DNA from: an uncultured Christensenella sp.
Lineage (GTDB): Bacteria > Bacillota > Clostridia > Christensenellales > UBA1242
DNA: 11,865 nt
Assembly (NCBI GenBank): GCA_949291975.1
Contig: CASEYA010000078.1
Location: 1 to 11,865 of the forward strand
Reading direction: 5' to 3'
The position numbers and the translations under genes were made by a program. The notes beneath the pieces were generated by a model that was given only the letters and a program-made list of their open reading frames with translations, made no database searches and was not told where the DNA came from. Each line of letters begins with the position of its first letter. The stretch's first letter is position 1. Positions 6,439 through 11,865 of this stretch are shown one piece after another.

Positions 6439-7737
6439 ATGAAACTAAATATTCCACAATCACTTAAAGAACTTGCAAAATATTTCAGCCTTGCTGGCAA
6501 CAAACTCTATATTGTTGGCGGTTTTGTTCGTAATTCACTTTTAGGCTTTGTTGAAACCGATTTTGACATTTGCGGGCCAATGAAATATGAAGATGTTGAA
6601 ATCATGCTTCAAAACTCTGTTTTTGATGTTACTCTTATAAATAAAAATTTGGGAACACTTCACATAAAAAGCAAAATCAGTGAAGAAGTGTTTGAATATA
6701 CCACTTTTAGAAAGGAAAGTTACAGTCAGGGTGGGGCTCACAGGCCAGAAAAGGTTGCTTTTGTTAAAGATATAAAAAAAGATGCCATAAGGCGTGATTT
6801 CACTTGCAATGCAATTTATTATGACATTTTAGAAGATAAAATTGTTGATTTTGTCTCAGGAGTGCAAGATACATTGCAAAAAACGTTAAGAACGGTTAAT
6901 GTTCCAGATAAAACTTTTGATGATGACGGGCTTCGAATTTTGCGCCTTGCTCGAATCAGTGCAGAACTTGATTTTAATATTAATGAAGAGTGCTATATAA
7001 CAGCCAAAGAAAAAACTTCAAACCTAAAAGATATTTCTCAAGAGCGTTTTCATAGGGAAATTTTGCAAATGCTGTTTGCTGATTATAAATATGATGCAAT
7101 CAAAAATCCGCACTGTCCAACAAAAGCAATAAACTTTTTAAACGATTGGGGCGCTTGGGGGTATATTTTACGCTCTTTATCACTTGAACATGGAACAAAA
7201 TGGGTAAATGAAAAACTTTCAAAGCCATGGGTGCAATATCTTGATAATGCTGATGCAATTCACAGAATTTCTGTTTTTACCTATGAAATTTTAAAAGCGC
7301 TTGATTTGCCTATAAATTTAGAAAATGTTGACAAAATTTTGGGACAAAATGGGCTTATGCTTTCTAAAAAAGAGGTGCGCTTGCAAGCAAGCATTTTGAC
7401 TGCTTTAAATGAACAAAATGTTTTGCATGATGAGGTTGCTATAAGAAAATTCATTCAAAAAAATCACAACATCATTTTGCGTGTGATTGATTTATCAAAG
7501 GTTTTTGGTGGCAATTCACAATTTGAACATATTTATCACCTGATGAAACTTGATAAAGTGCCAATGAGCTTAAAAGAACTTGCCATAGGCGGACAGGAAC
7601 TAATTAAGTTTTGCCCTGAAATAGAAAGAGAGAACTATTCACATGTATTAAATTCTTTGCTAGAAGTTTGTGCACAAATACCAGAACTTAACACAAAGGA
7701 AAATTTGTTAACCTTTGTTAAAAGGAAAATAATATGA
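6439..7737 (+). CDS. cca: CCA-adding tRNA nucleotidyltransferase / poly(A) polymerase family (class II)
   Basis: Class II nucleotidyltransferase that most likely adds or repairs the CCA end of tRNAs; a poly(A) polymerase role cannot be excluded by sequence. From the ATG at 6439 the product has 432 residues. Motif A is YIVGGFVRNSLLG (24-36) with the metal-binding pair D41/D43 in TDFDIC. Motif B is RRDFTCNAI (118-126), motif C DDGLRILRLAR (162-172), and the nucleotide-template segment QERFHREILQML (201-212). Residues 213-432 are helical and poorly conserved. The usual GGxVRD reads GGFVRN. An upstream in-frame ATG at 6421 is rejected because the -10 box lies between the two. There is no Shine-Dalgarno site, so a leaderless start is predicted. 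The stop overlaps the rmuC start by ATGA. Confidence 0.88.
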   Translation: MKLNIPQSLKELAKYFSLAGNKLYIVGGFVRNSLLGFVETDFDICGPMKYEDVEIMLQNSVFDVTLINKNLGTLHIKSKISEEVFEYTTFRKESYSQGGAHRPEKVAFVKDIKKDAIRRDFTCNAIYYDILEDKIVDFVSGVQDTLQKTLRTVNVPDKTFDDDGLRILRLARISAELDFNINEECYITAKEKTSNLKDISQERFHREILQMLFADYKYDAIKNPHCPTKAINFLNDWGAWGYILRSLSLEHGTKWVNEKLSKPWVQYLDNADAIHRISVFTYEILKALDLPINLENVDKILGQNGLMLSKKEVRLQASILTALNEQNVLHDEVAIRKFIQKNHNIILRVIDLSKVFGGNSQFEHIYHLMKLDKVPMSLKELAIGGQELIKFCPEIERENYSHVLNSLLEVCAQIPELNTKENLLTFVKRKII

Positions 7738-9068
7738 TTACAACCATTCTTTTAGTAATAATTGCTGTAATGGCACTTATTTTGATTATTTTATCAATAA
7801 TTTCTCTAAGACGGCAAAACAGTGGAAAGGCGCTTGACGGTGTTGGGCTTTTGAATGCAATCAAGCAGGAAAACGATAAGCTTAACTTGCTTATACAAGC
7901 AAACAACGAAGCAGTTTTAAAAATTGTGCGAGAAACCAGCAATAATAACTATGAATATATAAAACAATATAATGACGCAATTGTTGCAGGTCTTGGAGAA
8001 ACATACAAACGCCAGCGTGAGCAATTAAAAGACATAGAGGAACGTGTGAATGCTGTTTTGAAAAACAATGACACACGCCTTGAAAGAATAAATCAAACAT
8101 TGCAGGTAAGTTTGGATAAACTTCAACACAGCAACGAACAAAAACTTGAACAAATGCGTTTGACCGTTGATGAAAAACTTCAAAGCACTTTGGAAAAAAG
8201 AATAAACACCAGTTTCACTCAGGTTAGCGAAAGATTAGAGCAAGTTTATAAAGGCTTGGGCGAAATGAAAATGCTTGCTGGTGATGTTGGAGACTTAAAG
8301 AAAGTTCTAAGCAACATTAAAACCCGTGGAACTTGGGGTGAGGTGCAACTTGGCAATCTCTTGGAACAAATGCTTTCTCCTCAGCAATACAAGGCTCAGG
8401 TTATGCTTGATAAAAACATTGCCGAGCGTGTAGATTTTGCTGTTGTCATGCCAGGTAAAGACAGCAGTGGAAGTGTTCTTTTGCCAATTGATGCAAAATA
8501 TCCAATCGAGTCATATCAGCGCTTGGTTGAGGCAACAGAAAACGGAGATATGGCAAAAATTGAGGCAAACGCAAAAGAGTTAGAGCGAGCAATAAAAAAT
8601 TATGCAAAAGATATAAGCTCAAAATATATCAAAGTTCCAACGACCACAGATTTTGCAATTATGTATTTGCCCATTGAAGGGCTTTATGCTGAAGTGGTAA
8701 AAAACACTGCATTAATTCAAACTCTTCAACGTGATTTTCGCATAATGGTTTGCGGTCCAACCACACTTGCAGCACTTCTAAGCAGTTTACAAATGGGCTT
8801 TAGAACGCTTGCAATTGAAAAGCGTAGCAGTGAAGTTTGGTCGCTTCTTTCCTTGTTTAAGTCTGAGTTTTCAAAATTCTATGAACTTTTGCTAAAAACT
8901 CAAAAGAAACTTCTCGAAGCAAGTAACACCATTGAAGATGCAACCAAGAAAACTCGAACTATCGAGAGAAAATTAAAGTCAGTAGACTCGTTAGCGCCAC
9001 AAGAGGAAGAAGTTCACAAAAGCATTGACTTTGATGATGTGGATGACACTGATGAGGGCATCTCCTAG
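7734..9068 (+). CDS. rmuC: RmuC family protein (DNA recombination/genome stability)
   Basis: RmuC proteins limit certain DNA rearrangements and carry a predicted PD-(D/E)xK nuclease fold. The 444-residue product starts with one membrane segment (about 2-24), then a long coiled coil (about 40-180) rich in Glu, Lys and Leu heptads. The RmuC domain follows (about 185-400) with GTWGEVQL (199-206), ERVDFAV (231-237) and LPIDAKYP (250-257), the likely nuclease core. Further family blocks are KYIKVPTTTDFAIMYLPIEG and GPTTLAALLSSLQMGFRTL. An acidic tail (DFDDVDDTDEG) ends the protein. AAAGGA (7721-7726) serves the ATG at 7734, which overlaps the cca stop, so translation is coupled. Its last bases overlap the end of a minus-strand gene, and no terminator is visible. 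Confidence 0.93.
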   Translation: MITTILLVIIAVMALILIILSIISLRRQNSGKALDGVGLLNAIKQENDKLNLLIQANNEAVLKIVRETSNNNYEYIKQYNDAIVAGLGETYKRQREQLKDIEERVNAVLKNNDTRLERINQTLQVSLDKLQHSNEQKLEQMRLTVDEKLQSTLEKRINTSFTQVSERLEQVYKGLGEMKMLAGDVGDLKKVLSNIKTRGTWGEVQLGNLLEQMLSPQQYKAQVMLDKNIAERVDFAVVMPGKDSSGSVLLPIDAKYPIESYQRLVEATENGDMAKIEANAKELERAIKNYAKDISSKYIKVPTTTDFAIMYLPIEGLYAEVVKNTALIQTLQRDFRIMVCGPTTLAALLSSLQMGFRTLAIEKRSSEVWSLLSLFKSEFSKFYELLLKTQKKLLEASNTIEDATKKTRTIERKLKSVDSLAPQEEEVHKSIDFDDVDDTDEGIS

Positions 9069-9298
9069 GGTCTGGGGCAGTGGGGACTTTTTATCCCACG
9101 AACCTCCATTTCAAATCTTAATTGTTCATCATATCTTTCAAATGGTGGTCTTATCTGACAAGGGCAATTTGGCTTAGGCTTACAGCAAGGGCAACTTGGT
9201 TTGGGTTTGCAAGGACAAGGCTTAACATAAGGCTTGCAAGGACAGTTTGGTCTTTGTGGAATAGGACAAGAACCACCAATTATTTTTTCGTCATACAT
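9065..9298 (-). CDS. small Cys/Pro-rich repeat protein, unknown function
   Basis: The 77-residue product has 11 Cys and 18 Pro, mostly in the middle as imperfect repeats of CPC-K-P-x-P (CPCKPYVKP, CPCKPKPS, CPCCKPKPN, CPCQ; about residues 19-47). The Cys-free flanks are MYDEKIIGG and an ERYDEQLRFEMEVRG stretch. The DNA beneath shows matching repeats (GCAAGGACA twice, CAAGGGCAA twice). No signal peptide or membrane segment is visible. A strong AAAAGGAG site lies 10 bases before the ATG, inside a long leader hairpin (9311-9349). The Cys-Pro-Cys spacing could bind metal or allow disulphide cross-linking, as in some spore-coat or surface-layer proteins; both ideas are inference. It meets rmuC tail to tail with a 4-base overlap of the two stop regions. 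I do not recognise the family. Confidence 0.75.
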   Translation of the reverse strand: MYDEKIIGGSCPIPQRPNCPCKPYVKPCPCKPKPSCPCCKPKPNCPCQIRPPFERYDEQLRFEMEVRGIKSPHCPRP

Positions 9299-9310
9299 AA
9301 ATAAAAAACT

Positions 9311-9349
9311 CCTTTTATCATAACCACTTTGAAATGGTTATGTAAAAGG
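9311..9349 (-). promoter_or_regulatory. leader hairpin occluding the ribosome binding site of the Cys/Pro-rich gene
   Basis: Read on the minus strand, CCTTTTA (9349-9343) pairs with TAAAAGG (9317-9311), and CATAACCA (9342-9335) pairs with TGGTTATG (9326-9319). One bulged A separates the two helices, giving 15 perfect pairs, and the loop could close further. The 3' arm contains most of the AAAAGGAG ribosome binding site, and AG plus TTTTTT follows before the ATG at 9298. The structure could therefore block translation, end transcription early, or both. A palindromic protein-binding site is the alternative reading. Confidence 0.65.
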
Positions 9350-9509
9350 TTCTATCTCATACTATGAAAAAACTTAACTTTGCGTTACCAATTTTTAAAA
9401 ATATTTCTTTATTTTAAAATAAAAACTTGAATATTTTTAATTTTGTGAGCAAAAAAATAATAATTGATGCTATTTTTTCATAAAAAAATAAAAAATTGCT
9501 TTAATTTAT

Positions 9510-9538
9510 TTGCCAAAATAAGTGAAAAAATATATAAT
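9510..9538 (+). promoter_or_regulatory. promoter of the 9558-10877 three-gene unit
   Basis: TTGCCA (9510-9515), a 17-base spacer and TATAAT (9533-9538) form a near-consensus sigma-A promoter. The predicted start at about 9545 falls in the AAAGGAG ribosome binding site (9543-9549), so the leader would be only about 13 bases and start with the Shine-Dalgarno sequence. Confidence 0.8.
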
Positions 9539-9557
9539 AAAAAAAGGAGTTGTTCTA

Positions 9558-9929
9558 ATGGGGTATTTTGATAGTGTTGATGATAAGATAGAAAATATCC
9601 AAGAAGTTGGTGAAATCGAGCATATAGCAGGTGTGGCTTTCTGGTATAGTATTGGTTCGCTGGGAATTTTGCTTCACACCGTTGTTCTTTGTTCGCTTTT
9701 GGGGTGGACAAGCGTCTATGCTGGAATACCATATCTTGCTTCAATTGCTTTTTCAATTGTTGGGCTTGTTTATGTTGGTAAATCAAGAAAAGCAGCTTCT
9801 TTGGTTAGAGCAAAAAATGAACTCAACAGCATGGCCTGTGCCTATAACATATTATGGCTTCTTATAAGTGTTGCTTTGCTTGCAGTTAACACAGGCTTCA
9901 GTTTTGGTTTGATGTTCAATCTATTTTAA
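9558..9929 (+). CDS. small integral membrane protein, unknown function
   Basis: The 123-residue product starts at the ATG at 9558, which has AAAGGAG (9543-9549) eight bases upstream; a GTG at 9522 lies upstream of the -10 box and is rejected. A short acidic N-terminus (MGYFDSVDDKIENIQEVGEIE) is followed by three or four hydrophobic segments. One broad stretch spans about 24-73, possibly two helices split near GWTSVYAGIP. A basic loop (GKSRKAASLVRAKNE) and a final helix (about 95-120) follow. No catalytic motif is visible and I do not recognise the family. It is first in a three-gene unit with a HicB-like protein and another unknown, and the next gene follows after 16 bases. It may anchor a complex in the membrane, but that is a guess from layout only. 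Confidence 0.8.
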   Translation: MGYFDSVDDKIENIQEVGEIEHIAGVAFWYSIGSLGILLHTVVLCSLLGWTSVYAGIPYLASIAFSIVGLVYVGKSRKAASLVRAKNELNSMACAYNILWLLISVALLAVNTGFSFGLMFNLF

Positions 9930-9945
9930 AAGGGGAATTTAATAT

Positions 9946-10245
9946 ATGCAACAATTCATTTTTCCAGCAGTTCTTTATAAAGATGTTGAGAACAGAGGTT
10001 ATACCATAATTTTAAATGATGTGAACATATGCACAGAGGGTGTCTCTGTTGAAGATGCTTTTATAAGAGCGAAAGAGTTTTTGGAAGTATATTGTCGCTG
10101 TGCAATGGAATATAATGGTGAAATTGAACCAGCAACAAAATATGAAGATGTTGAAAAAGAAAAAGGCACAATTGTTCTTTTGGTTGATGCTGTCTACGAG
10201 GGTGATGGCGCTCAGAAAACACGATTTACAATTGATTTAAGTTGA
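9946..10245 (+). CDS. HicB-like (antitoxin-fold) protein without a HicA partner
   Basis: The 99-residue protein resembles the N-terminal HicB fold, a partially degraded RNase H-like domain used by type II antitoxins. FIFPAVLYKDVENRGYTIILNDVNI (4-28) gives the first strands, and TEGVSVEDAFIRAKEFLEVY (30-49) matches the conserved segment that usually reads EGDTxEEAxxxAxxxL. A strand rich in Val and Leu (GTIVLLVDAVY) follows. No C-terminal helix-turn-helix or ribbon-helix-helix is seen, and no HicA (a short basic protein with the catalytic His) is encoded on either side. Such solo HicB-like proteins are common in Bacillota and need not be antitoxins. AAAAGGGG (9928-9935) begins at the end of the upstream stop codon and sits about 10 bases before the ATG. 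Confidence 0.7.
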   Translation: MQQFIFPAVLYKDVENRGYTIILNDVNICTEGVSVEDAFIRAKEFLEVYCRCAMEYNGEIEPATKYEDVEKEKGTIVLLVDAVYEGDGAQKTRFTIDLS

Positions 10246-10259
10246 TTTAAGGAAAAAGT

Positions 10260-10877
10260 ATGATTTCAAAAATGTTTACAAATAATCAAGCGCTGGAGCA
10301 TTTGGGTTATGCTTTAACTTGTGGTTATAGTTTTGAAAAGTTTATATTTGGAAAAGGGCTTTATGGGAATAGAGTTTCTTTGATGCGGGATAAAAATCCT
10401 GCCAATCTTTATGGTGGTGATGCACAATTCAAGTCGAGCGACTTTCACATTATTGAGGGAATTAAAGCGCTGGAAATACCTCAAACAATTTTATTAACTC
10501 GAAAGAAAATTGAAAAGTTTTTTACAAACAAAGAAGATATGCTTGATTTTTTGGAGAATTATAAAACAGAATTTGTTTCAAGCGAAGATTTTGATAAAGT
10601 TGTAGATAACTGGTATAATGGTGTAAGCAAAAAATTACTTGTAAGCAATGTTCTGAATTTTGAGATGCTTAACAATTTTATAATTAAAAAAATAATTTTA
10701 CTTTTACCAATCAGCACTCAGCTTGATATTGCAAGTTTTAGGAAAAAACAGATTTTAATTCTTTTAACACAACAAATCATTCCCGAAGAGTTTGCACAAA
10801 GGCAAATTGAATTGTTGCCAACATCACAGGAAAAATTGGTTGCAAAAAAACAACAATTATTATTACAAAAAAAATAA
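10260..10877 (+). CDS. protein of unknown function, 205 residues
   Basis: I do not recognise this protein. The ATG at 10260 has AAGGAAAAA just upstream, and the gene follows the HicB-like gene by 14 bases, so it is most likely co-transcribed. The N-terminal 70 residues are Gly- and aromatic-rich (LTCGYSFEKFIFGKGLYGNR, NLYGGDAQF), suggesting a compact mixed fold. The middle is charged and helical (IEKFFTNKEDMLDFLENYKTEF, SEDFDKVVDNWYNGVSKK). A very hydrophobic Ile/Leu-rich stretch (NNFIIKKIILLLPISTQLDI) and a Gln/Leu/Lys-rich tail ending KKQQLLLQKK follow. The hydrophobic stretch is broken by lysines, so a membrane span is uncertain. No Cys pair, nuclease or nucleotide-binding motif is apparent. 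A strong terminator begins at its stop. Confidence 0.75.
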   Translation: MISKMFTNNQALEHLGYALTCGYSFEKFIFGKGLYGNRVSLMRDKNPANLYGGDAQFKSSDFHIIEGIKALEIPQTILLTRKKIEKFFTNKEDMLDFLENYKTEFVSSEDFDKVVDNWYNGVSKKLLVSNVLNFEMLNNFIIKKIILLLPISTQLDIASFRKKQILILLTQQIIPEEFAQRQIELLPTSQEKLVAKKQQLLLQKK

Positions 10878-10910
10878 AAGTCTTGACACAAACCAAGACT
10901 TTTTCTTTTT
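10876..10910 (+). terminator. intrinsic terminator after the 9558-10877 unit
   Basis: AAAAGTCTTG (10876-10885) and CAAGACTTTT (10894-10903) form a perfect 10-bp stem with an 8-base loop (ACACAAAC), followed by TCTTTTT. The stem starts in the stop codon of the preceding gene. Confidence 0.9.
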
Positions 10911-10963
10911 AAACACATAAATTTCAATCTATTACAAATAATACAAAAAAGGGGAGTTACAGG

Positions 10964-11865
10964 TTGCGCAAAACTTTTTTTGTTTTATTTTTAATTGTTA
11001 CACTCATTTTTGTTGGTGGAAGTTATAATGAGCAAGATTATGTTTCCATGACTTTTTCTTATAATGGAAAAAGTTATGTGTGGAATGATAATTTTATTTT
11101 GGATAAAACAAAGGTTTTCACAAACTTTGAAAAAGCACAAAAAAATGGCAGATTGTCAAACCACAAAGTTCGAGCAAATTTAATTGAAAAAATTCATGAA
11201 ATGGGCTTTTCATACCAAGATGCTTTTGATTATACCTTTTATGGTCTAAGAGAAATTGTTGATAAAATAAAAAAAGATATAGATACCCCAGTTAAAAACG
11301 CCACACTAAGTTTTAATCCAAACAGAAAGCCATATTTTACTTACCAAAAAGAGCAAACAGGCTTTTTGCTTGAAAAAGAAAAGTTTTATGCTGACCTTTT
11401 GCATAAATTAAAAAATTCAAGCCAGATAAACTTCAAGGTTGAACCAAAGATGATTAGACCCGAAGTAACAAAAGATATGCTTATAAAACAAACACAGTTA
11501 AAATCAAAATTTGAAACAAATTATGCTTCAAGTTCACAAAACAGAAAAAGCAACATTGAACTTGCCATGAAACAATTTAATGGGCTTGTTTTACAACCTG
11601 ATGTTGAGTATTCCTTTAACAAAACAACGGGCAGAAGAACAAAAGAACAGGGATATAAAGAAGCAAACATAATTTTAAACAACGAATACACAGAGGCTTT
11701 TGGGGGAGGTGTTTGTCAGGTTAGCACCACTCTCTATAACGCACTTTTGCTTGCTGGTGTCGAAATTCTAGAGGTTCACCCTCACAGCCTTGCAAGTTCA
11801 TATGTTCAAATGGGCTTTGATGCAATGGTAAACTTTGGTTCAAGTGATTTACGCTTTAAAAACAA
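10964..11865 (+). CDS. VanW family envelope protein (3' truncated by window)
   Basis: The frame is open from the TTG at 10964 to the window end (300 codons seen). The TTG is chosen because AAAGGGGAG (about 10948-10955) is well placed and gives a signal-peptide-like N-terminus: MRKT, then a hydrophobic run to about residue 18. Residues about 105-168 resemble the peptidoglycan-binding PG_binding_4 domain that often precedes VanW (PVKNATLSFNPNRKPYF through INFKVEPKMIRPEVT). The VanW domain starts near 183 with the hallmark blocks YSFNKTTGRRTKEQGYKEA, GGGVCQVSTTLYNA (247-260) and VHPHSLASSYV. Family members sit outside the membrane and are linked to the cell wall. The name comes from a vancomycin-resistance cluster, but the biochemical role is unclear and nothing here implies resistance. 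It follows a terminator, so it has its own unit. Confidence 0.88.
   Translation, partial: MRKTFFVLFLIVTLIFVGGSYNEQDYVSMTFSYNGKSYVWNDNFILDKTKVFTNFEKAQKNGRLSNHKVRANLIEKIHEMGFSYQDAFDYTFYGLREIVDKIKKDIDTPVKNATLSFNPNRKPYFTYQKEQTGFLLEKEKFYADLLHKLKNSSQINFKVEPKMIRPEVTKDMLIKQTQLKSKFETNYASSSQNRKSNIELAMKQFNGLVLQPDVEYSFNKTTGRRTKEQGYKEANIILNNEYTEAFGGGVCQVSTTLYNALLLAGVEILEVHPHSLASSYVQMGFDAMVNFGSSDLRFKN

Noticed and set aside
9122..9304. Plus-strand open frame opposite the Cys/Pro-rich gene
   Set aside because: It has no ribosome binding site and is Trp/Arg-rich as expected from reading the Cys/Pro repeat backwards.
9408..9423. Perfect 16-base palindrome TTTATTTTAAAATAAA
   Set aside because: It is made only of A and T in a very AT-rich spacer, so chance is likely; it could be an operator but nothing else supports it.
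9445..9480. Weak A-run/T-run hairpin in the spacer before the 9558 gene
   Set aside because: The stem is only A/T pairs apart from a short AGCA/TGCT, and it is not near the end of a plus-strand gene.
9946..10245. Complete HicAB toxin-antitoxin pair
   Set aside because: No HicA-like protein is encoded on either strand next to the HicB-like gene, so only an orphan is called.
10914..10963. Possible promoter for the VanW-family gene (AATAAT near 10937)
   Set aside because: The -10 is poor and no -35 is found at a suitable distance; a promoter must exist after the terminator, but I cannot place it.

Overview
The window looks like a piece of a low-GC Bacillota (Clostridia-type) chromosome. The evidence is an AT-rich sequence with strong Shine-Dalgarno sites, a SigH-type sigma factor, a CwlD-type amidase, a VanW-family protein, and the gene neighbourhoods mrnC-rlmB-sigH and dnaX-ybaB-recR. 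I see no rRNA, tRNA, CRISPR array, transposase or phage gene. No gene-free stretch exceeds 300 bases; the longest, 9299-9557, holds a strong regulatory hairpin and a promoter.

Layout. 1-360 is the C-terminal end of a probable surface protein. 401-1093 is a CwlD-like cell-wall amidase, closed by a terminator. 1252-5530 is one dense six-gene operon: Mini-RNase III, RlmB-type 23S rRNA methyltransferase, SigH-like sigma factor, DNA polymerase III tau/gamma subunit, YbaB/EbfC protein and RecR. Nearly all its junctions overlap or abut. It ends in a terminator shared with a 55-residue gene (5557-5724) on the opposite strand. 5787-6284 is an unknown gene with its own promoter and terminator. 6439-9068 is a CCA-adding enzyme/poly(A) polymerase homologue translationally coupled to RmuC. 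A small Cys/Pro-rich protein (9065-9298, minus) meets rmuC tail to tail. 9558-10877 is a three-gene unit: a small membrane protein, an orphan HicB-like protein and an unknown protein, with its own promoter and terminator. From 10964 to the window edge runs a VanW-family envelope protein.

How the genes fit together. The large operon joins RNA maturation (mrnC, rlmB), a stationary-phase/sporulation-type sigma factor, and replication and recombination repair (dnaX, ybaB, recR). The cca-rmuC pair combines tRNA 3'-end maturation with a genome-stability protein. The rest is envelope or unknown function.

Most interesting signals: (1) two SD-less genes (mrnC and cca) have TGn-TATAAT boxes at exactly the same distance from the ATG, predicting leaderless mRNAs, and cwlD may be a third; (2) an A8 run in dnaX lies just past the clamp-loader core, and any slippage there gives a short gamma-like product; (3) a 15-bp hairpin in the leader of the Cys/Pro-rich gene buries its ribosome binding site and is followed by a T-tract; (4) an orphan HicB-like cassette; (5) joining of the sigH and dnaX clusters without the rae1/yacP gene. 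No complete undescribed defence or mobile system is evident.
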